A DNA stretch of 64,000 nt from Sandaracinobacteroides sayramensis (lineage in GTDB: Bacteria > Pseudomonadota > Alphaproteobacteria > Sphingomonadales > Sphingomonadaceae), in contig NZ_JAKLSQ010000003.1 of the NCBI RefSeq assembly GCF_022014495.1, positions 100,575-164,574 on the forward strand. Reading direction: 5' to 3'. Below the pieces are notes generated by a model that saw nothing but the letters and a program-made list of their open reading frames with translations, was not told the origin of the DNA and searched no databases. Positions 49,252-57,707 of this stretch are shown here, in pieces. Position numbers and translations under genes: made by a program. How positions within the stretch are numbered: position 1 is the first letter of the stretch; each line of letters begins with the position of its first letter.

Positions 49252-50502
49252 TCAGGCCGCCTTGTCCGCCCGCAGGATCTGAACGGGCGGCTTCAGGCCC
49301 CTCACCACTTCGCCGTCCACCGTCACTTCCTCGACGGTTTCCATGCCCGGCAGCTCGAACATCGTGTCCAGCAGGATGCCTTCCAGGATCGAGCGCAATC
49401 CGCGCGCGCCGGTGCGGCGCTCGATGGCGCGCCTGGCGATCTCGGTGAGCGCGTCGTCGCTGAACGAGAGCTTCACGCCCTCCATCTCGAACAGGCGGGC
49501 ATATTGCTTGGAAAGCGCGTTCTTCGGCTCGGTGAGGATCTTCACCAGCGCTTCCTCGTCCAGATCCTCCAGGGTGGCGATCACCGGCAGGCGGCCGACG
49601 AACTCGGGGATCAGGCCGAACTTCAGCAGATCCTCGGGCTCGCACTGGCGCAGCACTTCGCCGGTGCGGCGCTCGTCCGCCGCGGCGACATGCGCGCCGA
49701 AGCCGATGGACTTGCCTTGCAGGCGGTCGGAAATGATCCGGTCCAGCCCGGCGAAGGCGCCGCCGCAGATGAAGAGGATGTTGGTGGTGTCGACCTGCAG
49801 GAATTCCTGCTGCGGATGCTTGCGCCCGCCCTGCGGCGGAACGCTGGCGGTCGTGCCCTCCATGATTTTCAGCAGGGCCTGCTGCACGCCCTCCCCGCTC
49901 ACGTCGCGGGTGATGGAGGGGTTGTCCGCCTTGCGGGAAATCTTGTCGATTTCATCGATATAGACGATGCCGCGCTGCGCCCGCTCGACATTATAGTCGC
50001 TGGCCTGCAGCAGCTTCAGGATGATGTTCTCCACATCCTCGCCGACATAGCCGGCTTCCGTCAGCGTGGTCGCGTCGGCCATGGTGAAGGGCACGTCCAG
50101 AATGCGGGCCAGCGTCTGCGCCAGCAGCGTCTTGCCGCAGCCGGTCGGGCCGACGAGCAGGATGTTGGACTTGGCCAGTTCCACCTCGGCGCCCTTCGCG
50201 CCATGCGCCAGCCGCTTGTAATGGTTGTGCACCGCGACCGAGAGCACGCGCTTCGCATGGCTCTGCCCGATCACATAGGAATCGAGCACCGCCATGATCT
50301 CGCGCGGGGTCGGCACGCCGTCGCGCGTCTTCACCAGCGAGTTCTTCGTCTCCTCACGGATGATGTCATTGCAAAGCTCGACACATTCATCGCAGATGAA
50401 GACGGTGGGGCCGGCGATCAGCTTCTTCACCTCATGCTGGCTCTTTCCGCAGAAGGAGCAGTAGAGGATGTTCTTGCTGTCGCCGTTGCTGACTTTGGTC
50501 AT
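49252..50502 (-). CDS. clpX: ATP-dependent protease ATPase subunit ClpX
   Basis: 416-residue AAA+ unfoldase that feeds substrates to ClpP. The zinc-binding domain has Cys15, Cys18, Cys37 and Cys40 (CSFCGKS and CDECVELC). Walker A GPTGCGKT is at 118-125, with the pore loop GYVGEDVE and the ClpP-docking IGF-type loop around KSIGFGA. It is downstream of clpP with a 160-bp gap. In alphaproteobacteria ClpXP degrades cell-cycle regulators such as CtrA (family knowledge). Confidence 0.97.
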   Translation of the reverse strand: MTKVSNGDSKNILYCSFCGKSQHEVKKLIAGPTVFICDECVELCNDIIREETKNSLVKTRDGVPTPREIMAVLDSYVIGQSHAKRVLSVAVHNHYKRLAHGAKGAEVELAKSNILLVGPTGCGKTLLAQTLARILDVPFTMADATTLTEAGYVGEDVENIILKLLQASDYNVERAQRGIVYIDEIDKISRKADNPSITRDVSGEGVQQALLKIMEGTTASVPPQGGRKHPQQEFLQVDTTNILFICGGAFAGLDRIISDRLQGKSIGFGAHVAAADERRTGEVLRQCEPEDLLKFGLIPEFVGRLPVIATLEDLDEEALVKILTEPKNALSKQYARLFEMEGVKLSFSDDALTEIARRAIERRTGARGLRSILEGILLDTMFELPGMETVEEVTVDGEVVRGLKPPVQILRADKAA

Positions 50503-50662
50503 ATTCTCACTTTCGCGCCCGCGGTACGCAAACCGCAGACGACCATGTTAGCGCGCATGCGGCTTGCTGCAAGAGCGAATGGGCCGCAAGCGCGAACGGG
50601 GCGGTTTCCCGACGCCGGAAACAGGTCCGCGCCACGAAGCGCGGCAGGATCGCCCGAACCGG

Positions 50663-51367
50663 TCAAGCCGCCTTCAGCTCACCTTCGGCGGGAGTCGGGC
50701 GCTTTTCCATCACCTCGTCCACCAGACCGAAGGCCTTGGCTTCCTCGGCCGACATGAACTTGTCGCGCTCCATCGCGTTTTCGATTTCCTCCAGCGGCTT
50801 GCCGGTGAACTTCGCGTAGAGCTGGTTCATGTGCGAGCGGATGCGGATGATCTCGCGGGCCTGGATCTCGATATCGGTCGCCTGCCCCTGGGCGCCGCCC
50901 GAAGGCTGGTGCACCATGATCCGGGCGTTGGCGAGGCTGACGCGCATCCCCGGCTCCCCGGCGGCCAGCAGGAAGGAGCCCATGGAGGCCGCCTGCCCGA
51001 TGCAGACCGTGCCGACCTTGGGGCGGATATACTGCATGGTGTCGTAGATCGCCATGCCCGAGGTGATCACCCCGCCCGGCGAGTTGATGTACATGAAGAT
51101 GTCCTTCTTGGGGTTCTCCGCCTCAAGAAACAGAAGCTGCGCCACGATCAGCGAGGCCATTCCATCCTCGATCGGGCCGTTCACGAACACGATGCGTTCG
51201 CGAAGCAGGCGCGAGAAGATGTCGAACGAGCGCTCGCCACGGCTCGACTGCTCGATGACGATCGGCACCAGCCCGGCCGCCGGCGAAGCGGCAACGGGCG
51301 CGAAAGGGGTGGAAACGGCTGCGCCAAGCGCGGCGGCGGGGTCCATCAGGAACTGGTCGCGGTCCAT
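50663..51367 (-). CDS. clpP: ATP-dependent Clp protease proteolytic subunit
   Basis: 234 residues from ATG 51367. The triad is Ser128 in GQAASMGSF, His153 in MVHQPSG and Asp202 in RDKF. The N-terminus is about 30 residues longer than the usual enzyme, Ala/Pro-rich ([19 protein letters not shown]), before the conserved [17 protein letters not shown]. Either there is a true prosegment or the start lies further in; ATG 51346 is an in-frame alternative. Tetradecameric serine protease working with ClpX. Confidence 0.95.
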   Translation of the reverse strand: MDRDQFLMDPAAALGAAVSTPFAPVAASPAAGLVPIVIEQSSRGERSFDIFSRLLRERIVFVNGPIEDGMASLIVAQLLFLEAENPKKDIFMYINSPGGVITSGMAIYDTMQYIRPKVGTVCIGQAASMGSFLLAAGEPGMRVSLANARIMVHQPSGGAQGQATDIEIQAREIIRIRSHMNQLYAKFTGKPLEEIENAMERDKFMSAEEAKAFGLVDEVMEKRPTPAEGELKAA

Positions 51368-51564
51368 GGCCTTTAAGTCGGCGCTCCCTCTCCCGGCGTC
51401 AAGCCCCGTCCGGCTTCGAAATCTCAAAGCCGGCGGCAACGGTTTGTGCCGCGCGGTCGCAAATGCGCCGCCATCCGGCAGGCAAATGACGCAACCCCTT
51501 GGATTTGATCCGGAACGGAGGGAGTTCCGCGCCGCTCGCACCCGCCAGTTGCTAAGAGGAAAGC

Positions 51565-52293
51565 ATGTCCACCGGCCCATTTTCCGGCTCTGCCGCAGCG
51601 CTTCCGCCCAGACTGGCGCGGGCGGCCGCGCAAATGCTGCCGGCGCTCTCCGCCGCCGCGAACCGGACCGGAGCGGACTTCGGCGCCCTTTTCAACACGG
51701 CCAGGCTGGAATCGGGTTTCAACCCTGACGCGCGCGCGCGCACCTCGTCCGCCACCGGCCTCTTCCAGTTCATCGATTCGACCTGGCTCGGCACACTGGC
51801 ACGCCATGGCCCGGCGCATGGGATCGGCGCCCTCCCCCGCAGCGAGGCGCTGGCCTTGCGCCGGAACCCGATGGTCGCCAGCCTGATGGCGGCCGAGCAT
51901 ATGGCCGACAATGCCCGGGCGCTTCAGGGGGGGCTTGGGCGAGCCGTCGGGCAGACCGATCTCTACCTTGCGCATTTCCTGGGCGTCGGTGGAGCGTTGA
52001 AGTTCCTGCGCGAGCTGGCAAGTTCCCCGGGAACGGCCGGCGCGACGCTGCTTCCAGCCGCGGCGCGGGCGAACCGCGCCATTTTCTACGAAGGCGGGGC
52101 GCCCCGCAGCCTCCAGCAGATATATGCGCTTCTGGACAATCGCCTGTCCGGCCAGCCTGCGCCACCAGCCGAGCCTAGGCTGCCCCCAGTCACCGGCAGT
52201 CCGGCAGTGGCGCCGCGCGGGCAGAGTTCAGTCATGCCTCCCGCCGGGGCCGCGCGGATCGCCTATCTGCTGCTGGCGGAACTGGGCGGCTGA
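51565..52293 (+). CDS. Lytic transglycosylase domain protein, flagellar operon
   Basis: 242 residues. A goose-lysozyme-like transglycosylase core has catalytic Glu49 in [11 protein letters not shown] and [15 protein letters not shown] near 61-75. No signal peptide is visible; the N-terminus is [20 protein letters not shown]. It may cut peptidoglycan for flagellar rod passage, exported through the flagellar machinery, as for FlgJ- or SltF-like enzymes (inference from the neighbours). It shares TGATG with flhA, so translation is coupled. AGAGGAAAGC precedes the start. Confidence 0.82.
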   Translation: MSTGPFSGSAAALPPRLARAAAQMLPALSAAANRTGADFGALFNTARLESGFNPDARARTSSATGLFQFIDSTWLGTLARHGPAHGIGALPRSEALALRRNPMVASLMAAEHMADNARALQGGLGRAVGQTDLYLAHFLGVGGALKFLRELASSPGTAGATLLPAAARANRAIFYEGGAPRSLQQIYALLDNRLSGQPAPPAEPRLPPVTGSPAVAPRGQSSVMPPAGAARIAYLLLAELGG

Positions 52294-54407
52294 TGTTGCA
52301 GGCCCTGCTGCCGTTCGCACATCGGGCGGAGGCGCGCGCATGGCTCGCTTCGTCGCTGCTCCCGCTCGCCATCCTGGCGGTGGTGCTGCTGATGGTGGTG
52401 CCGATCCCGGCCCTGCTGCTCGACATCTTCTTCGTGGCGAACATCCTGCTGTCGCTGGTGATGCTGATGGTGGTGCTGCAGGCGGGGCGGCCGATGGATT
52501 TCTCGGCCTTCCCCACTGTCCTGTTGTTCGCCACCTTGTTCCGGCTGGCTTTGAACGTCGCCTCCACCCGCGTCGTGCTGGTGCATGGGCATGAGGGCAC
52601 CCACGCCGCCGGCCATGTGATCGAAGCCTTCGGCAAGGTGCTGATCGGCGGCAATTTCGTTGTCGGCATGATCGTGTTCGTGATCCTGATGATCGTGAAC
52701 CTGGCGGTGATCGCCAAGGGCGCCGGCCGTGTCTCGGAAGTGAGCGCGCGTTTCACGCTGGACGCGCTTCCGGGCAAGCAGATGGCGATCGACGCGGACC
52801 TGAACGCCGGCATGCTGACACCGGACGAAGCGCGGGCCCGGCGCGTGGAAGTGGCGGCCGAGGCGGATTTCTACGGCTCGATGGACGGCGCCTCCAAATT
52901 CGTAAAGGGCGATGCCGTCGCGGGAATCCTGATCCTGCTGATCAACGTCGTCGGCGGGCTGATTATCGGCGTTGTCAGCCATGATCTGGGGTTCGCCGAA
53001 GCGGCGGACACCTATCTGCTGCTGTCGGTAGGGGATGCGCTGGTCGCCCAGATCCCGGCGCTTCTCCTCTCCATCGCCGCAGCCGTCCTCGTCACCCGCA
53101 CCACGGAGGACCGGAAACTTGCCCAGCAACTCGGCCAGCAGTTCGCCGCGCCCGCCGCCTGGTGGCCGGCCGCGGCAGTGTTGGGCGCCCTTGCCCTGTT
53201 CCCGGCGATGCCGCAGATCATCCTGGCGCCGGCCGCGTTGCTGGCTGCGGGGGTGGCATGGCAGCTGGGCCGAAAGCCGGCAGACCGCCAGGCGCCCGAA
53301 CCCGGCATTTCCTCAGCGCCGGAACATGCGATCACCTGGGCCGATGTCGAGGAATCCGCCAGCATCACGCTGGAAATCGGCTATGCGCTGATTCCGCTGG
53401 TGGATGGCGAAGCGCCGCTGATGGCGCGGATCACCGGAATCCGCCGCCAGCTTTCGCAGGAACTCGGCTTCATCCTGCCGCCGGTCCGCGTGCGGGACGA
53501 TCTGGGGCTCGCGCCGCAGGTCTATCGTATCTCCGTGTCGGGGGAACAGTCGGGAGCCGGCGAGGCTTTCGCAGCGGACCTTCTGGCGCTGGAGGCGGAG
53601 CATGTCGCGCGCGAAGTGCCAGGCCGGAGTGTGCGCGATCCAGCCTTCGGCCTGAACGCGCGCTGGATCGACCCGGCGCTGGAGCAGGAAGCCGTAGCGG
53701 CCGGTTACACCGTGGTCGATTCTTCAACCGTTATTGGAACACATCTTTTCACTATATTGAAAAAACAATCTTATATCATATTCTCTCAAGACGATATGAG
53801 CGCCCTTGTGGAGAATCTGGCGGCTCGCCATCCACATCTTGCGGCGAGCGTCAGTCCCAAGCATCTGCCGCTGCATGTCACCACCAGCGTCTGCCAGATG
53901 CTGCTGGAAGAGGGCGTGTCGCTTCGCAGCTTCGAGCGGATCGCCTCCGCCCTTTCCCAGGTCGCGCCGGGCACGCAGGAGCCGCGCCAGCTTCTGGAAC
54001 AGGTGCGCGCGCGAATTGGCGGGCTGATCGTCGCCGGCCTCGGCTCTCCAGCGCAGCCGCTGCGACTTCTGACGCTTTCGCCGCAGCTGGAAAGCCTTCT
54101 GCTGTCGGCGCAGCGCGCGGCGCCGCTTTCGGACTATCCCTTCGAACCCAGCCTCTCCTCGCGGCTGGCGGAAGCGCTTGCACAGGCTGCTGCCCCTTCG
54201 ATCGCCGAGGCGGTGCCTGTTGCCCTGGTTTCGCAGGCGGAGACACGCCGGGCGCTGTTCCGCCTGCTTCGCCCGGCCGGAATTCCCGTGCTCGCCTTCG
54301 CCGAACTGCCCGAGGGGCGCGACGTCGAAGTCGTGGCCGTGGTCGGGGACACTCTTCTCAACACTGAAAGCGCGGAAGGAACAACATGGACGCCAGATTC
54401 GCGCTGA
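52293..54407 (+). CDS. flhA: Flagellar export apparatus protein FlhA
   Basis: 704 residues. The first ~320 residues form the membrane part with about eight helices and the FHIPEP loop region (SKFVKGDAVAGILILLINVV near 205-224); the C-terminal ~370 are the cytoplasmic ring domain that binds chaperone-substrate complexes. Standard length. An unusually AT-rich stretch at about 53715-53800 interrupts the GC-rich coding pattern without breaking the frame. fliA overlaps it by 22 bp; flhF and flhG, often in between, are absent. Confidence 0.96.
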   Translation: MLQALLPFAHRAEARAWLASSLLPLAILAVVLLMVVPIPALLLDIFFVANILLSLVMLMVVLQAGRPMDFSAFPTVLLFATLFRLALNVASTRVVLVHGHEGTHAAGHVIEAFGKVLIGGNFVVGMIVFVILMIVNLAVIAKGAGRVSEVSARFTLDALPGKQMAIDADLNAGMLTPDEARARRVEVAAEADFYGSMDGASKFVKGDAVAGILILLINVVGGLIIGVVSHDLGFAEAADTYLLLSVGDALVAQIPALLLSIAAAVLVTRTTEDRKLAQQLGQQFAAPAAWWPAAAVLGALALFPAMPQIILAPAALLAAGVAWQLGRKPADRQAPEPGISSAPEHAITWADVEESASITLEIGYALIPLVDGEAPLMARITGIRRQLSQELGFILPPVRVRDDLGLAPQVYRISVSGEQSGAGEAFAADLLALEAEHVAREVPGRSVRDPAFGLNARWIDPALEQEAVAAGYTVVDSSTVIGTHLFTILKKQSYIIFSQDDMSALVENLAARHPHLAASVSPKHLPLHVTTSVCQMLLEEGVSLRSFERIASALSQVAPGTQEPRQLLEQVRARIGGLIVAGLGSPAQPLRLLTLSPQLESLLLSAQRAAPLSDYPFEPSLSSRLAEALAQAAAPSIAEAVPVALVSQAETRRALFRLLRPAGIPVLAFAELPEGRDVEVVAVVGDTLLNTESAEGTTWTPDSR

Positions 54408-55126
54408 ATCCCGGGCTTTACTCTCCGGCGGCACTGGCCCAGCCGGACCCGGAGCAACTGATCCGAACGCATCTCAGCCTGGTTCGCAAGATCGCCTGGC
54501 ACACCCATGGCCGGGTATCGACCGCGCTCGACATCGAGGAACTGGCGCAGATCGGCATGATCGCGCTGATCGAAGCGGCCCGCACCTTCGAGGAGCGCGG
54601 CCAGGCCGTGTTCGCCACTTACGCCAGCGTCCGCGTGCGCGGCGCAATGATAGACGCCCTGCGCAAGCAGGCCACCATGTGCCGCTCCGCCTTGCGGCGC
54701 AGGCGGGAGTTGAATGCCGCGCGGGCGACACTCGCCGGACAATTGGGGCGCCCGCCAACAGAAAAGGAACTGGCGAACCAGCTCGCTATCCCGCTTGGCG
54801 AATTGCAGGAACAACTGAACGCCACCCAGGGCGTGCGCTACGAATCGATCGACGAAGTCTATTCGGACCACAGCATCTGGTTCGCCGCCGACGAGCCCGA
54901 TGCGCTTGACCATCTGGAAGCCGGCGATCTCAGGGCCGCGCTGGTGAAAGCCATCTCGGAATTGCCCGAGCGGGAAGCCATGGTTCTGCAACTCTATTTC
55001 GTCGAGGAGCTCAATCTGGAGGAGATCGGCCAGACTCTGGGAGTAGGGGCTGCGCGCGTCTGCCAGATCAAGAAGTCAGCGCTTGGAAAGGTGCGCGAAC
55101 TGCTTGGAAACTGGGAGGACTGTTAA
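54386..55126 (+). CDS. fliA: RNA polymerase sigma-28 factor FliA
   Basis: 246 residues. Region 2 (LDIEELAQIGMIALIEAART, VRVRGAMIDALRKQ), region 3 and region 4 (LPEREAMVLQLYFVEELNLE, LGVGAARVCQIKKSA) are all visible. It directs late flagellar genes such as fliC, and is held by FlgM until the hook is complete. AAGGAACAAC precedes the start inside flhA. No terminator is obvious; the S9 peptidase gene follows after 345 bp. Confidence 0.95.
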   Translation: MDARFALNPGLYSPAALAQPDPEQLIRTHLSLVRKIAWHTHGRVSTALDIEELAQIGMIALIEAARTFEERGQAVFATYASVRVRGAMIDALRKQATMCRSALRRRRELNAARATLAGQLGRPPTEKELANQLAIPLGELQEQLNATQGVRYESIDEVYSDHSIWFAADEPDALDHLEAGDLRAALVKAISELPEREAMVLQLYFVEELNLEEIGQTLGVGAARVCQIKKSALGKVRELLGNWEDC

Positions 55127-55471
55127 TCCGTTTCAACGCCGAGGATTCGCACGTTTCGGCCCCCTTCTGACCGACATTGGCAACAACCCAGGATAAGCTG
55201 GAGAGCGGACGACATCCGCAAGAGAATAGGAGGGAGTTCGGCGTGCTCTCTTTCTCTGCCTGGTAATGCGTTATTTTGTATTTGTGGTAGGAAGTTACCA
55301 ATTCCTGTCACTACGGGCTTGACCCCGGGTGGCAGAGTTCCCGAATCTATTCAAACTCACTCCCGCCCTCCCTCGACTGGTCTGGACTCTTTCGGAGAAA
55401 CTCTGTTTCATCCACCAGTCCCACTACGGTGAGGCTGCTCTTTCATATCCTGATCATTTGGGAGTTGTGCG
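55127..55471. other. Intergenic region between fliA and the peptidase gene
   Basis: 345 bases without a gene. GC content falls compared with both flanks. It holds a degenerate repeat unit at 55304-55337. No convincing sigma-54 or sigma-28 promoter is visible. GGGAG seven bases before 55472 is the ribosome site for the peptidase. Confidence 0.45.
55304..55337 (+). repeat. Degenerate palindromic repeat unit
   Basis: CCTGTCACTACGGGCTTGAC, then CCCGGGTGGCAG, a diverged relative of the left arm at 49027 (CCGTCACCCCGGGCTTGACC). It can still fold through CTGTCAC / GTGGCAG. Confidence 0.6.
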
Positions 55472-57637
55472 ATGAACATCCTGAAGTTCACATCGGCGCT
55501 GTCACTTGCTCTCATGCTTCCCGTAGGCGGCCACGCTCAAACCCTCACCAATGCCACTGTCGTTCCGGCTCGGGAATCCTATCGGGAAGTGGTTTTCGGC
55601 AAGGAAATCCATGACCCTTATCGCTGGATGGAGCAGGAGGAACGGCGCGACGAGGTGATACAGTTTATCCGGCAGGCCGGCGATCATACGACCGCGCAGC
55701 TTGCCGCCCTCCCGGGCAGACAGCGTCTGCGTGAACGCACGGCGGAGGCATTCGCGACCGGCACGCAGTTCCTAGAGGTCGAGATTTCGGGGGACAGGAC
55801 ATTTTACCGCCGCAGAGACGCTGACGCCCAGTTCGCCAAACTCGTGATGCGTTCAGCCGATGGAACCGAGCGCATTCTCTATGACCCCGAGAAGCAGCAC
55901 GGCGAAGGAGCGGCCATTTCCAGTTACCAGCTTTCGCCGGACGGTTCGGTGATTGCCTTCCATCTGTCTTCGAAAGGTGCTGAAATCGGCGAAATCCGTT
56001 TCGTGGACACGGCCAGCGGGCGCTTGTTGCCGGATATCGTGGCTCCGGTATGGGGCGAATTCGAAGCGGCATGGCTCGATAACCGCACGGCCGCCATCAC
56101 CCGCATGACAAGCGCGGATGGCCCTGACGCCACCAAGCATATGCAGGTCGTCCTGCATCGCCTCGGCACCCCGGCAGACAAAGCCAGCCTGTTGGGAAGT
56201 TCGGCGCGCGGCCCCGCGTTCGAGCCGCAGGAATTTCCCCAGGTCGTTGCGGGCGCAAGCGGCGATTGGGTGCTGGGCCTGGGAGTGGGCGCCCGGGCCG
56301 ACCAGCGGGTGCTGGTTACCCGCCGCGCCGACCTGCTCGCCGGCCGGCCCGCCTGGCGCGAGATTGCGACCTATGCGGATGAGATCAGCTATACGGAGTC
56401 GTCCGGCGCCGCAATCGCGGGCGACTGGCTCTATCTCCTGTCCAGCAAAGGCGCTCCGAATCGCCGGCTGCTGCGCCTCGATCTGGCAAAGGGGCATGGG
56501 CTTGCCGATGCGGAGATCATTGTTCCTGAAGGACAAATGATACTGACCGGCCTGGTGGCGACGGATCAGGGCATATATCTCAGTTCCCAGATGGACGGGA
56601 TTTCCCGCCTTGCCTTCCGTCCCCATGGCGAGGGCGTCGCCCTTGCGGATGTCGAACTGCCGATGCGCGGTTCCCTGGGATATCTACAGCCGACGGCGGA
56701 GCGGTCGGGCGCCATATTCGTAATGCAGGACTGGTTCACTGCACCGCGCTGGTTCCGTGCGGACGCAGGCAAAGTCCGCTCGTTGGGGATCGACTGGACG
56801 ACCTATGCCGGCACGCGCGGCTGGAGGCAGGTTGCCGAAGAGGCCGTGAGCGCGGACGGCACGCATGTCCCGTTAGCGATCCTTCTGCCTGGCCCCGAGA
56901 CAGGGAAGCAGCCGCGCGCGATGCTTCTCGAAGGCTATGGCAGTTATGGCATCAACACGGCAGAGCCCTATTACGCCCGCCACTACTTCGGTTTGATCGG
57001 CGAAGGTGGCGCAGTCGCCTTCTGCGGCACCAGAGGCGGCGGCGAGCGCGGCCGGGCCTGGCATGAGGCCGGCCGCGGGCCGAACAAGCCCAATTCCCAT
57101 GCGGACTTCGTCGCCTGCGGCGAGCGGCTCGTGGAACTAGGGCTCACCACACCCGAACGGATGACGGTGATCGGCACCAGTGCCGGCGGTCTGCTCGCGT
57201 CTCCGGCGGCGCTCAAACGCCCCGATCTCTTCCGATCGATGATCTTGAATGTGGCCAGCCTCAACCCGACCCGGCTCGCTTCCGAGCCCAACGGTCCCAA
57301 CCAATATGCGGAAATGGGCGATCCGGGAACGGAAGAAGGCTTTCGCGATCTGCTGCGCACAGACGCCTATCAAATTCTGGGAAGCGCAAACGACATGCCG
57401 GACACGCTGCTGCTGGTCGGTCTCAACGACAATCGCGTCGCCCCCTGGAACTCCGCCAAATATGCCGCGCGCGCACTCGAATTGTTCGGCGCTCGAAGGC
57501 TGGCTCTTGTCAGGACGGATGCCGAGTCCGGGCACGGGATAGGTTCCAGCATCGACGTTCTGGTGGAAACCCTCACCGATTCGGGCGCCTTCGTGCTCAA
57601 CCGGGCCGGCGCCGAAGGTTTTTCGTCTAGCCAGTAA
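55472..57637 (+). CDS. Exported prolyl oligopeptidase family serine peptidase (S9A)
   Basis: 721 residues. The signal peptide is 1-22 (MNILKFTSALSLALMLPVGG then HAQ). The N-terminal seven-bladed propeller (about 100-420) precedes the catalytic domain with Ser570 in GTSAGG, Asp653 in LNDNRVAP and His688 in SGHGIG. It should cut after proline in short peptides in the periplasm. It lies between fliA and fliC but has no flagellar role I know of. Its stop abuts the fliC terminator. Confidence 0.92.
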   Translation: MNILKFTSALSLALMLPVGGHAQTLTNATVVPARESYREVVFGKEIHDPYRWMEQEERRDEVIQFIRQAGDHTTAQLAALPGRQRLRERTAEAFATGTQFLEVEISGDRTFYRRRDADAQFAKLVMRSADGTERILYDPEKQHGEGAAISSYQLSPDGSVIAFHLSSKGAEIGEIRFVDTASGRLLPDIVAPVWGEFEAAWLDNRTAAITRMTSADGPDATKHMQVVLHRLGTPADKASLLGSSARGPAFEPQEFPQVVAGASGDWVLGLGVGARADQRVLVTRRADLLAGRPAWREIATYADEISYTESSGAAIAGDWLYLLSSKGAPNRRLLRLDLAKGHGLADAEIIVPEGQMILTGLVATDQGIYLSSQMDGISRLAFRPHGEGVALADVELPMRGSLGYLQPTAERSGAIFVMQDWFTAPRWFRADAGKVRSLGIDWTTYAGTRGWRQVAEEAVSADGTHVPLAILLPGPETGKQPRAMLLEGYGSYGINTAEPYYARHYFGLIGEGGAVAFCGTRGGGERGRAWHEAGRGPNKPNSHADFVACGERLVELGLTTPERMTVIGTSAGGLLASPAALKRPDLFRSMILNVASLNPTRLASEPNGPNQYAEMGDPGTEEGFRDLLRTDAYQILGSANDMPDTLLLVGLNDNRVAPWNSAKYAARALELFGARRLALVRTDAESGHGIGSSIDVLVETLTDSGAFVLNRAGAEGFSSSQ

Positions 57638-57669
57638 AAAAGCCGGCCCCTCCAACAGGAGGGACCGGC
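57636..57669 (-). terminator. Rho-independent terminator of fliC
   Basis: GCCGGTCCCTCC pairs with GGAGGGGCCGGC (one mismatch) around TGTT on the minus strand, followed by TTTTTT. It overlaps the last base pairs after the peptidase stop and fits the highly expressed flagellin. Confidence 0.9.
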
Positions 57670-57707
57670 CTAAGTTGTCAGCGCGGAACCTCAGCGCCGA
57701 TAATGGC

